Below are positions 33,950 through 43,600 of a stretch of 64,000 nucleotides of DNA, piece by piece. Position numbers and translations under genes: made by a program. Source of the stretch: Phellopilus nigrolimitatus (Eukaryota > Basidiomycota > Agaricomycetes > Hymenochaetales > Hymenochaetaceae). Numbering within the stretch: the stretch's first letter is position 1; each line of letters begins with the position of its first letter. The notes under the pieces were generated by a model. That model did not search any database. It was not told the DNA's origin and worked only from the letters and a program-made list of their open reading frames with translations. The stretch covers positions 62,001-126,000 of the forward strand of contig JAJOHG010000009.1 in NCBI GenBank assembly GCA_021029095.1, given 5' to 3'.

Positions 33950-34550
33950 GCCCAGACCGACTGTCGCAGGCTGGAGTGTATCATGAAGCTTGCTAGCCAT
34001 GCGACTCACGTAAAAGGTTTCGACCAGACGCTTTTAGACAGCTGGTTTGACAATGATGCACATTTGCTTGTAATCGGTCAGGCCGCACACCAGCTACTAG
34101 TCAGTTACCATGAACCCAACTATATTTTCAGGAAGAAATTTTAATGCTCTACCCCCGCAGCCTGGAAGCACGCAGGGTGCTGCCTTAGATGTCGAAGACG
34201 CTGCAGTTCTTGGAAGGTTGTTCTCCCATCTACGGTCTCCGGACTTTAAAAAAAAAGCGACTCTTGAACGCATACCAAGAGCTACGCCAACAGCGCTGTG
34301 ATATGGTGTAGGCGATGCAGGAAGAAAGAATTCAGGGATTGAATGGAAAACCTCCACGAATGAATACCTGCGAAAGAGATGGGTAGAGGAGTTCGAGGTT
34401 CTTTATAGCTACAATGCCTTCGAGGCCGCAGATACTTGGTGAGTAGAATGGGGCGTGCCTCTTGAGCGAATGGATGGCAAGGAGGCGATTCAAAAAAGAA
34501 AAGAAAAAAACAGTGGATTTCTCGAGCAAGTTTTTGTTGAGTTTACAAAT
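33950..34550 (+). pseudogene. FAD-dependent monooxygenase, C-terminal fragment
   Basis: Frames give LPPQPGSTQGAALDVEDAAV LGRLFSHL (34150-34235; broken here for length), RLLNAYQELRQQRCDMV (34260-34312) and, after a gap, YNAFEAADTW and WGVPLERMDGKEAIQ. The H...QG.. ..EDAA.LG..L pattern is the FAD-ribose/phosphate-binding GD motif region of salicylate-hydroxylase-type monooxygenases, although the preceding GDAAH itself is not clear. The N-terminal GxGxxG part is absent. The hAT element starting at 34622 lies 70 bp after it. Confidence 0.65.
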
Positions 34551-35234
34551 AGGAGCAGTCCGACAGTCGCGTATGCAATCACTATAGAAAGCTTCATTTA
34601 CTTTTTTGGTGCTGTACAGTGTAGTGTTCTCAAAGGCCGGGTCAGACCCGCTCTGACCCGAGGTCGACCACTGACCTGACCCGCGGGTCAGGTCACTAGC
34701 AGGTCAGGTCAAGCTAGGGCTCCGCACCGTAACCGTAATTACGGTTTACGGCCGTACCGTATACGGTTACGGACCGTATCGTATGGACAACAGCAAGAAA
34801 AAAATACGGCACCGTATTGTACGGTCCGTACCCGTATTATACTCGTAGAATACGGTCGCATACGGCCGTAAATACGGCATACGGCATTATTAAACACATA
34901 TTAGGGTTTTAAGTAAATAAACATACATTTTAAGCATCTTATACCCTATTTTGGTATCCATACTATTGCCAAATGTAGTAAACAAACCAATATTGAAGAA
35001 TACGTAATCTACTTGAAACGGGTCGGCCCCGAACGCTGTGCTAGCCGACTCTACCGAGAACCGCATTCATAGAGAAAATAAATAATAATAATAAACAGGG
35101 AAAGGCACGCACAGTATTTCAAAAGTTAATGGAGCAAAGTAGCTCGAGTCGGACTGTTGCTTTGTAGTCTGGATGTTCGTGACGCTCCCCCGCTTCCTTA
35201 GTGACGATCCAACAGGGTGCGTCAATTTGATATA

Positions 35235-35903
35235 CAGTCGAACTTCTGCTAATGCATAGAGTTCGGTGGAAAGGTTTTGTATGCATTACGAGAAGTTATG
35301 CACTACGAGAAATGCACAAATTAGTACGTAATTAAAACACTAGCTATAGGTTGGGAAACAACTAAGCACGAAATGCGAATGAAAGATGTGGCGAAAAAGC
35401 GACTGATATCCGGTTGCTTCAAGTTTGCCATCCGCTTGGTCTGTATTGCAATCTAAGCTTGTGTAGATAGCTGCAAGCCTGCTGAAACACCGGCTCATAA
35501 TAACACATGCAGAGCTGATCCAGCTCCCTGGTGATATTAACAATTTGCAGGCAGCTCATCATCGAGCCCATTGACATTGTCACCTTCAGCCTCCGCCATG
35601 TTGCGAACTTGCTCTACATTTTCTTGGGCAGTCCATTCTTCCTCTGTAGTTGAAAATGCCTTGTCATGAAGATGTGTGAGAACACAAAATGTGTTTGTCA
35701 GGCACCAAATTTTGTGCAGGCGAGATACCTCACATAATACATATCCCCATTTTAATTACTGCATACAGGTATGCATTATGCATTATGAATTTTATGCATT
35801 ATCTTATAGGTATTTTCTAACTACCGACTCGGTGGAAGCCAAAGTCTATGCATTTTGGAAGGTTATGCAGCACGAGGAGTATGCATTAGCAGAAGTTCGA
35901 CTG
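35235..35903. mobile_element. pogo-like MITE C, 669 bp, inside G
   Basis: TIRs CAGTCGAACTTCTGCTAATG and inverted match; TA at 35233-35234 and 35904-35905. It shares the TA at 35904 with element B, so one inserted at the edge of the other. A reverse frame of 67 codons inside is not recognised. Confidence 0.95.
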
Positions 35904-35905
35904 TA

Positions 35906-36367
35906 CAGTTGATTATCTCATAATGCATAACTTGAAGCTACTAATGCATAATATCTAATAATGCATCAAAAATCTGGGAACCGACCTTGTCCCAGCCAAA
36001 ATATGCAAGAAATCTACTATTTAATATTGCATAAGATTTTTGGGATTTTATGCATAGATATATAGGCAATTTTAAAAAGTTTGAGCTCCAAGTTCTTGAA
36101 AATACATCCCACATTGCTATAAAACTGTCACTTTGGGTCCAAAGTTCCAGGATGACGCTTTAAAAGGTGAAATTTTCAGATTTTCTATGGTTCTGTCATG
36201 ACATAATAAACCATATTCGGCTGGTACCGAGCTTAGTCACGCTGTATAACAAGAAATATATTATTTAAATCATTTAAAAATCATTTAAACGTACTTACTA
36301 TTGCATAATATCTATTAATGCATAGGAATTCTTGGAACGAGCGTATGCATTATGAGATAATCAACTG
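35906..36367. mobile_element. MITE B, 462 bp, intact copy of MITE A
   Basis: TIRs CAGTTGATTATCTCATAATG and inverted match, TA flanks (35904-35905, 36368-36369). Uninterrupted reference copy for the element at 23626-25304, in the same orientation. Confidence 0.97.
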
Positions 36368-37134
36368 TATGTACACGTGCCGTAATGCCGTATACGGCCG
36401 TATTTTATACATGCCGTACCGTATGTTGCCTCTAAAACCTGAAATACGGCACGTTTTTATACGGTCCGTGCCGGTATACGAAGTCGGGTTATACGGCCGT
36501 ATCCGTATACGGTACGGTGCGGAGCCCTAGGTCAAGCTGGGTCAATACTGGGTCGGGTCAAGGTCAGCATCCGCCAGAATTTCCCAACCCGCCTTGACCC
36601 CCGACCGACCTTGACCTGACCTGCGACCCAAAAGCATTTAGAGATCGGCAAGAACATATTGTAAGCTGCGAAATCTTGAGAAATTTCGGACCGAAGTGTA
36701 CTTTCCTAAACAGACATAAATTTAAGTTCTTTGTGTGACAAATCAACTGCATATGGTGCATGAAATTTAGTGTCACTGCTTACAAAGCTAAAGCCAGTTT
36801 ATATGCACCAACTAGAATATGATTTTTTTTGCTTCCTCAAGAAAGGGGTGCTTTTGCGTAGGCATTTTATTATGATAAGTGTCTTATAGAGTGTAAATAG
36901 CATCTATAGAATATTTTTGGAGGTACATTCTGTAGGAAAATAAGTTTACTTGCAGGTCGGAGGTCGACCCCGGGTCGACCCTGGCCTGACCTGCTGGGTC
37001 AGGTCAGCAGCGGGTCACATGGGGTCAGGTCAAGGTCAGCAAAAATTAGAAAACTCTGACCTGACCAGGTCGGGGTCGGGTGGAAAAATGCTCTGACCTG
37101 GCCCGACCTGACCTTTGAGAACACTAGTACAGTG

Positions 37135-37540
37135 TACTACATCAGGAAAAACCCAAAATGATATATAGTGCTAGATAACAGTATATAAATAAATTAGGTA
37201 AAATAGGAAGAATACGTTAATACCCCTTTATATAAGCTATATTGCAGACCCACCCCAGTATATACTAATATATATTATAAACTGAGTGCTATATACTGCT
37301 ATATAGTGCTAATATAGTGCTAATATAGCACTATATAACAGGCTTGCCAGGTATTTTAGTTCTATATAACCCCCCGGTTTACTATTTCCTGGCTATTTTT
37401 GTGCTATATAGTGTTATATAGATGTACATACTGGCAAGAGGGGGGTAGGCTAGCTTTGGGATTTGGCAAAATGAATGCAGACTGTCATAGCAATGATTTA
37501 AAGAATGTAATCATTATATAGAAATACAATAGCATCTACA
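37135..37540. other. AT-rich stretch with TATAG/CTATA repeats
   Basis: 37150-37430 is dense in TATATAG, GCTATATA and ATATAGCACTATAT-like short inverted repeats, probably a decayed MITE. No clear boundary. No gene. Confidence 0.5.
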
Positions 37541-39000
37541 TTATAGTCGTTTTCATAAATAATGACAGTTGAAAATGAAACGAATGAAGTTTGGCCCCTG
37601 AGACCCCGCAAACCCCTGTCCTAATTAGGCTGCCGCGTTCGTGCTGGTGCATACAGCGCGTCGCTGCCATTGCTTTCAACAACGCAACCTCGCTGTAAAG
37701 CAACCTGAGCTGCTTTTCTTTTTTTTTTTCACTGTACCTACTACTCTATGTCAAATATATCTTGTTTCTATCCTCTGAGTGATGTTTGCCGTGGATGTTC
37801 TTGCAAGATATGGCGAGACGACAGTAGTGTCGTGTATACCTTTTTGCTATCTACTACATTGTACACTGACGGCGAACAGCCGATTGCGAAAATAGAGTAT
37901 CACGCATGCGCTACCGTTGCAGGGCGCCTCGAGCTTGTCGCGACAGTCATGGCAGTCGTGCTGTTCCCTATAGTGGAAAGTGCGGGGCTGCCTTAGATGC
38001 TATTTGCCCCATGTTCGGCTTGTGTCCGATAAAAAGGCCGCACACCCAACTCCATGACAATCGTGATATATGGCCGACCATCCGCATTTGCGTTCAGTCC
38101 GTTAGCGGGCTGTGTCGAAAAGGCCGATATCCCGTTCGTCAATTTCAGCTCTGACTTTCGTCTCGGCCGATACTCGATCGTCGACATGGACAAGGATACC
38201 GGTCATGGAGTTCACCTGGAGTTTCTCGGCGTGCAAGATGACGGGAATAAATATGCCCGCCCCCGCTTGACCAGAACAGCATTGGAAAGCCATTGCACGA
38301 GCTGTCGCTGCCAAAACTGCCTCTGTAGATATGGCCGATGAGTTCCCTGCACGCTGGAAGCGTGTAAAGCGCACCCAGGCGCGCTCGAACGCCTGCCCAA
38401 AAGTCTGTCCCGCACGCGGCGAAGGTGCCGAGGAAGGCCGAACGCGCGACGTGCAGAGACGCGGGGAGCGTCACGAGGGTGCGCAGGGCGAGGTGTGTGC
38501 GGAAGGCGCACTGGATGGAGAGCGCGGCGCGCAGGTGCGTCGCGGGGCGTGTGCGCAGCAAGCACTCGGGATGTCGGTGGGGTTAGGGGAACAGGACAAT
38601 CAGTTTCCAATTGTGCGCATCGAACTGAAAGCCTGTGTCGCGCAGCTTGTTCCACGAGTGCGCAATCTCAATGTGCTGGCCAGAGCGCGAGATGGCATCC
38701 GTTTGTTGGGTATAGGGCCACAGTGCTGCAGAGTTAGGGAATGGTGGTAATGCAGTAACAACGGTGCCTCGGAATGACACAAGATATATTTGACATAGAG
38801 TAGTAGGTACAGTGAGAAAAAAAGAAAAGCAGCTCAGGTTGCATTATAGCAAGGTTGCGTTGTTGAAAGCAATGGCGGCGACGCGCTGTATGCACCGGCA
38901 CGAAGCGGCAGCCTAATTAGGACAGGGGTTTGCGGGGTCTCAGGGGCCAAACTTCATTCGTTTCATTTTCAACTGTCATTATTTATGAAAACGACTATAA
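37541..39000. mobile_element. TIR element J, 1.46 kb, nearly identical 245-bp arms
   Basis: 37541-37786 and the inverse complement of 38757-39000 agree at nearly every base (a handful of differences and small indels in a T run), starting TTATAGTCGTTTTCATAAAT. Such long arms with high identity point to recent origin. The target duplication is not clear (possibly TAC). The interior carries a fragment of a host-like gene on the reverse strand. No transposase seen. Superfamily undetermined (Mutator-like arms are a possibility by length only). Confidence 0.9.
37990..38780 (-). pseudogene. Passenger gene fragment in element J, PPR-like start
   Basis: The reverse frame from about 38705 reads AISRSGQHIEIAHSWNKLRD then TGFQFDAHNWKLIVLFP. 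This resembles the 'W..L...GF.FD.HNWN.L...L' helix pair of basidiomycete mitochondrial PPR/TPR-like proteins. The following 600 bp are GC-rich with several open frames (GQTFGQAFERAWVRFTRFQR...) and then a Gln/Asn-rich end. The frame stops after VLFP, so it is broken. Assignment is from memory of a short motif; the safe statement is 'captured host-like coding fragment'. Confidence 0.4.
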
Positions 39001-39029
39001 TTACAACTTATTTCTTGTTTACAGGTGCA

Positions 39030-39335
39030 CAAACGCCGCCAGTGACTTACCATCTGCAGCATCTAGAACGCGCCCACGCGCGCAGCGTCCCCGTGCCATT
39101 GCCGCCGCTCCCGCCGTGCGTACCGCCAATGGAGAAGGGCGGGTACGCGTACGCCGCGCCCATGGCAAACGACGAGCACGACCATCGCCGTGCTCAACGA
39201 GCACAACGCGGTCGATGTCGGCGGCGGGTTCACGGAGTCGATGCTCATGCACCGGCGCTTGCTCAGCCGGTCCTCCTCCGCACCCGCCGCATCCGAGCTG
39301 TCACCGTGGTACGCCGAGCGCTGCAGGAGCTCTAG
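39030..39335 (-). pseudogene. Partial duplicate of the GATA-factor last exon
   Basis: About 300 bp match 40255-40565 of the neighbouring gene in the same orientation: LLQRSAYHGDS, AGAEEDRLSKRR-MSIDS, then a deletion where the parent has Ser/Thr-rich sequence, and PPFSIGG-like residues ending at GTLCAGAF-like sequence. Frames shift after MSIDS. It abuts element J at 39000, so the duplication and the insertion may be linked. Confidence 0.85.
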
Positions 39336-39886
39336 CGCATGACATGAAAAAAAGAAGGAGAGAGGAAGGAGGGACAAGACGAGAGACGGAGCGGGCACTT
39401 TCGATACAGCGTATCAACGACAGCGAGGAAAAGCAGACAGGAGTCACAGACAGGCAGACAGACAGACAGATAGCATCGTCTAGATATCGAGTCTGTACAA
39501 TGCGTGAATTGGATGGAATGGATTGGAGAGAGGATCCGTCAGACCGAGGGGTGCAAGCACGCACGCGCGCGAAAGTCAGCAGTGGCGAAATATAGACAGA
39601 CTGCAGAAGCGGAAAAACGAGACGAAGAAAGAAAGGAAAAAAGATCATAAAGAAATCAAGAACAACAACAGCGAAAAAACAAAAAAGGAATGAAGAAAGG
39701 AATACAGCGAAAACGACGCGCGGGCGAGGTATCTTCGTGCAGAGAGAGCGGTATCATGGCGCCGCGCCATCGGCTCGGAGGCCGCAGCCGCGGCTGGCTC
39801 AGAACTCCTTGGCCCATGCGTTGAACCACCTATTGTTGTATCCCCCAACGAGCCTATCGACAGTAAGTAAGCGAAACCCGACACGG
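39336..39886. other. 3' flank of the GATA gene; purine-rich
   Basis: Between the partial duplicate and the GATA stop codon. The + strand is A+G-rich at 39340-39720 with a CAGACAGACAGACAG run near 39447. No gene recognised. Confidence 0.5.
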
Positions 39887-42345
39887 TTAATTGACGGACC
39901 CGAAGTTCTGCTCGTAGTAGTCCGCGTGCGCATGCGCCTGCTGCTGCTCGTGCTGCTGCTGCTGCTGCTGTTGTTGCTGCCGCGCCTGCTGCTGATGCGC
40001 CTGCGCCTGCGGGTGCTTGAAGAACGTCTCGCTCGGGAGCATCGGCGGGTGCGGGTGCAGCGCGCTCATCGGCACCTTCGGCGAGTCCTCGCCCGCGACC
40101 ATCGGCGGGTGCAGGTACGACGCGAACAGGTCGCGCTCCTCGCCCGGCACCTGCATTGGCGGGTGCAGAAAGTCCATCGGGAACTCCTCCGCAGCCGGCA
40201 GCATCGGCGGGTGCACGAACGCCGCCGGCGACTTGTCTGCCGTCTGCGGCAGCATTGGCGGGTGCCAGAACGCGCCCGCGCACAGCGTCCCCGTGCCGTT
40301 GCCGCCCCCGCCATCCCCGCTCCCACCGTGCGCGCTGCCAGCGGAGAACGGCGGGTACGCGTACGCCGCGCCCATATCGAACGACGAGCGCGACGCCGTC
40401 GTCGCGCTCGACATCTCCGTCGCGTACGACGAGTACGACGTGGTCGACGGCGGCGGCTGGCTCGCGGAGTCGATGCTCATGCGCCGGCGCTTGCTCAGCC
40501 GGTCCTCCTCCGCGCCCGCCGCGTCCGCGCTGTCGCCGTAGTACGCCGAGCGCTGGAGGAGCTCCGGGCTGTACGGCCCGGGGAACGCGTGCGGGTTGTA
40601 CACGAATGAGTTGTCAAAGTGCCCGCTTGTCGAGAAGGCGCCGTCGCTGTGCGGGTCGCCCCCGAGCGCGCCCATGAGCTCGGACTGCGGGCCTGCGAAG
40701 TCGTAGTCTTCCTGGCTGTAGTTGTACGCCGGCTGCACGGTCGACGAGTCCGGTGCGAGTGTCGGCGACATCTGCTGCGCGGCACTGGGCGAGGCGCGGC
40801 GCAAGGCCCCGGGGCTCGCAGAAGGCGTCTCGCCAGAGACCCAGCGCGCATCGTGACGCGAGCGCTCGCGAATGATGTCTGACTTCATGGGGATCGGACG
40901 CGCACTCCCATGAAGCTTGAAGCTGCGAAGCGCGCGGGTTATTTAAGCAACCTACGCCACCATACGAGAAGCAGAGATACGTACTACAATCCACATCTGC
41001 GTTTCGCCGAGGAATCCGCAAGAAGGAGAAGAGGCAGATCAGCCCGCGTCATTTGCTGTCAAAGGAAGCAGGGGCAGACGTACGCATTGCAAACCGTCTT
41101 GCCTTCGTCATCCTTGCGTCAAAGAGGGGTGGCCATCGTGTGGCAGTTGTAACATTGAGCTAGGACATCCCGGGCCGAGTCAGCAAAGACCATGATGACA
41201 TAGGATGATTATTCACCAGGCTCACCCATCGAGTCGGCGCTGTCATTGCGCGGGGCCGCTTGGTGCCGCCCTTCGCCATGCTGGTTGCGCATGGACTTGG
41301 GGCGCGGCCTTTTATGCTGCAAATAAATAAATAAATAGACAATTCGATTACCACGCGCCAAATACATTTTGTATACACACCAGCTTGCAGTACAATCCGC
41401 ACGCGTTGCAGTTGAGTTCGTCGTTCAGCCCGCGCCTCCACAACGGGGTGTGCGTCGCGCCGCAGTTGCTGCACTCGGCCTTGACGCCGCCGGGCGCCGT
41501 CGAGCTGACGCCCGAGAGCAGCGCGCTCGAGTTGATCGCGCTCGCGGTCGCCGACGGGCCGTGAGCGAGCGAGCCCGCGCGGTCCGTCTTCACGGTCAGC
41601 GCGGGCTTCGTCGGGCGCGCGGGCGGCGTCGCGGACGTGGGCAGCGGCAGCGGCAGCGGCGAGACCTGCGCGGGGTGGATCGTCATCGGGAGCACCTCGC
41701 GCGCGCTGCGCGACATCGGCCCGTTCTCCGCGGTCGCGTTCCGCATCTCGACGTCGTCCTGGGTGTATGCGCCGGCGCCGGCGCCGGAACTGATGCTGCT
41801 GTCGCCGGAGCTCCAGCCGTCCGGGCTGTCGCTGCGGGAGACGTCCTTGAGGATCTCGTCGAGCGGGAGCTCGATGGTGGGGCGCAGGATCTGGAAGCGC
41901 TCGTTCGCGATGGCGCGCGAGGACGTGTCTTCGCCGTAGGAGAGCGGGTTTGCGAGCGACGGCTGCGGGAAGAGGAGCGCAGCCGGGCCGAAGTCGTTCG
42001 TGAAGAGGGTGGGAAAGCGCAGCGTGGAGCCGTTGTCGTTCCAGGACTGGCCGTAGGCGGAGAGGCCCGAGGCTGTGTGCACGGCCGCGTCGTCGTCCGC
42101 TAGGGTGGGCGGCGGAGAGGGCTTGCGGCCAAAGTGGGTGAGGCTCGGCGGGTCGTTGTCGTTGTGCTCGGGGGCGCGGCGTCGTCGTCGGCGCCCTGAA
42201 CGTGCGCGGACGCGCGGGTGGCGGGGTGCGTGCGGCGGAGGATGGTGTCGCTCGTCGGGCTTCTTGGTGCTGACGGGGCCGACCTCGCCGAGCTGGATTG
42301 GTCGACGGAGAAGGTGAACGCTGTGGGCCTTGGAGATCGAGAAGC
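39887..42345 (-). CDS. Double-GATA zinc-finger transcription factor (NsdD-like), with a nonsense codon
   Basis: Five exons: about 42340-41381, 41316-41226, 41159-41084, 40996-40985 (12 nt) and 40922-39887. Introns are 64, 66, 87 and 62 nt with GT/AG ends, and frames agree across all joints. Finger 1 is CSNCGATHTPLWRRG, NCNACGLYCKL/HKRPRPKSMRN. Finger 2 is QCYNCHTMATPL-stop-RKDD, TVCNACGLYFKLHG, ARPIPMKSDIIRER. The Trp codon of finger 2 is TGA at 41121-41119. The last exon is disordered: SKRRRMSIDS, five F/L-x-HPPM motifs, then a poly-Gln tract and GSVN-stop. The fungal family binds GATA sites in the nucleus; NsdD controls development. The start is uncertain because two frames are open in the first exon. 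Everything after the stop is still intact, so the mutation is young, or is an allele or sequence error. If real, the product ends inside finger 2. Confidence 0.85.
40985..40996 (-). other. 12-nt micro-exon in GATA finger 2
   Basis: ATGTGGATTGTA between acceptor ACGCAG (ending 40997) and donor GTACGT (starting 40984). It supplies the end of Ala, Cys-Gly-Leu and two bases of Tyr, restoring CNACGLYFKLHG. Without it the finger lacks two of its required residues, which supports the call. Confidence 0.85.
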
Positions 42346-42419
42346 CGGATGTGTGACACGCATGTCTTTCCTAATACGGTAACACCGTGCTCTGTAATTA
42401 TGTGAGAAAAGATAAAAAA

Positions 42420-42720
42420 TAAACTGACACACCGGGGATCGAACTTCTGCCCTCTCGAAGCCAACGAGCAGTTGGGCCCGAGAACTTTTATTTTCAAAAA
42501 ATAAAAATAAAAACAAAAACAAAATAAGAGGGGGTAACGTTGTTCACGTTGGCTAGCACCTACCTCCGCGAGTGGGCAAGATAGTCCAGGTGGGAAACTT
42601 TCCATTTACCCAGTGGCGGGTGCATAAAGTGCGGACACTCGAAAGCACCTGAGTCTATGGGACCCTCTATACACTTCGGGAAGTGCTCAACCAACTGAGC
42701 CATTATGGCATAATTACTCT
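42420..42720 (-). other. tRNA-derived (SINE-like) sequence, tentative
   Basis: The reverse strand starts GCCATAATGGCTCAGTTGGT (an A-box: TGGCTCAGTTGG). About 260 nt later comes GTTCGATCCCCGG, a good B-box within a 3'-half-tRNA-like stretch ending GGTGTGTCAG. The two boxes are too far apart for one tRNA, and no full cloverleaf forms by eye. Could be a SINE, two tRNA relics, or chance. A Pol III element is only suggested. Confidence 0.35.
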
Positions 42721-42879
42721 TCAAATTTCTCGCTATTGGACCTCATTCTCTTAGTCTCAAATTTAATTTCTTCCGCTTTCTCATTCTGTAAATGCTGTAA
42801 ATGTATCACAGTTGTATTGCATACTATATTTTAGTTACATGTGCATGTAGCGCTACTGTGAACAATTCAGAACTAAGTT

Positions 42880-43600
42880 TTCTCTGCGACACCATGCCGC
42901 CCTCATTCTCATGTCATCCTCCGTGCTCGCGCGCGCGCACCAGGCGGGGCTCGCCGTACGCTTCTGCAACAACACCAGCCAAGAGAGCACACGGGCGCTG
43001 CATGTACCCCACTGCCTCCCAGTCTTCCTCCCCGGCGGCGAGCCACGACACACCACACAAAGTACCTCCACGCGTCAAACGGCGAGCTGTCTCTCGACTC
43101 AAGGCCGTTCGTCACGGCACTGGAGGAGGCCGTCGGCAAGCTGGGCCGCACGCGATGAGTTGCGCAGGTTGTACTCGTACGATTCGAGGCCGTTCTTGGC
43201 AGTGATGCGCGAAGCGGCTTCATCACCTAAGTTATAAGGAAAATATACAGAGTTCAGTATATGCGATAGAACTAAACATTTGCCTACCCGTGACTTCTCG
43301 GCATCGCTAACCATACGCTTGCTCTCCTCCTTCGTAAGATGACCGTTGTCGTTGGTGATCGTAATGTGGTTCGACTTTCCGGTCGTCTTGTCCCGAGACG
43401 GACACGTTGAGAATACGGTTGGCGTCGATGTCGAAAGTGACCTCAACCTGAGGAACATCACGCGGCTTAGGCGAGATACCAGAAAGCTCGAACTTGTCGA
43501 GGAGGTTGTTGTCCTTCGTGCACGCCCGCTCGCCCACGAAGACCTGTATAAGGACACCGGGTTGGTTGTCGGCGTACGTCGAGAAGTTGAATGAACGGAG
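42880..43600 (-). pseudogene. Hsp70 copy c, substrate-binding part
   Basis: Reading downward from 43600: [54 protein letters not shown], then frame change and [14 protein letters not shown], an intron, and [20 protein letters not shown]. These are the Hsp70 linker-beta domain and start of the alpha lid. Frames are interrupted and the C-terminal EEVD-type end is not found. It is the continuation of the copy at 45110-45526, separated from it by a 1.5-kb insert. Confidence 0.85.

Larger units (their letters stand above)
34715..36529. mobile_element. hAT-type element G, 1.8 kb, inside H
   Basis: 8-bp target duplication GGTCAAGC (34707-34714 and 36530-36537). TIRs TAGGGCTCCGCACCGT / ACGGTGCGGAGCCCTA. 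Subterminal arrays of TACGG/CCGTA motifs. Contains elements C and B; about 0.68 kb without them. Non-coding. Confidence 0.97.
34622..37126. mobile_element. hAT-type element H, 2.5 kb, outermost of a four-element nest
   Basis: Perfect 8-bp target duplication GTACAGTG (34614-34621 and 37127-37134). TIRs TAGTGTTCTCAAAGG / CCTTTGAGAACACTA. Subterminal arrays of AGGTCA/GGGTCAGGTC motifs at both ends. Without its inserts it would be about 0.68 kb, with no coding capacity. It contains element G. Confidence 0.97.

Noticed and set aside
39737..40609. Forward 290-codon ORF rich in Leu/Arg
   Set aside because: It is the antisense of the GATA last exon; the CTG runs are the complement of its poly-Gln tract.
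41119..41121. TGA in the GATA finger as selenocysteine or programmed read-through
   Set aside because: The position is an invariant Trp, not Cys; fungi generally lack selenocysteine insertion. A point mutation, editing or error is simpler.
41369..42103. Forward 244-codon ORF
   Set aside because: Antisense shadow of the first GATA exon; Ala/Arg/Val-rich with no motif.
42660..42720. Functional tRNA gene on the reverse strand
   Set aside because: The A-box is good, but no acceptor stem, anticodon arm or nearby B-box completes a cloverleaf.
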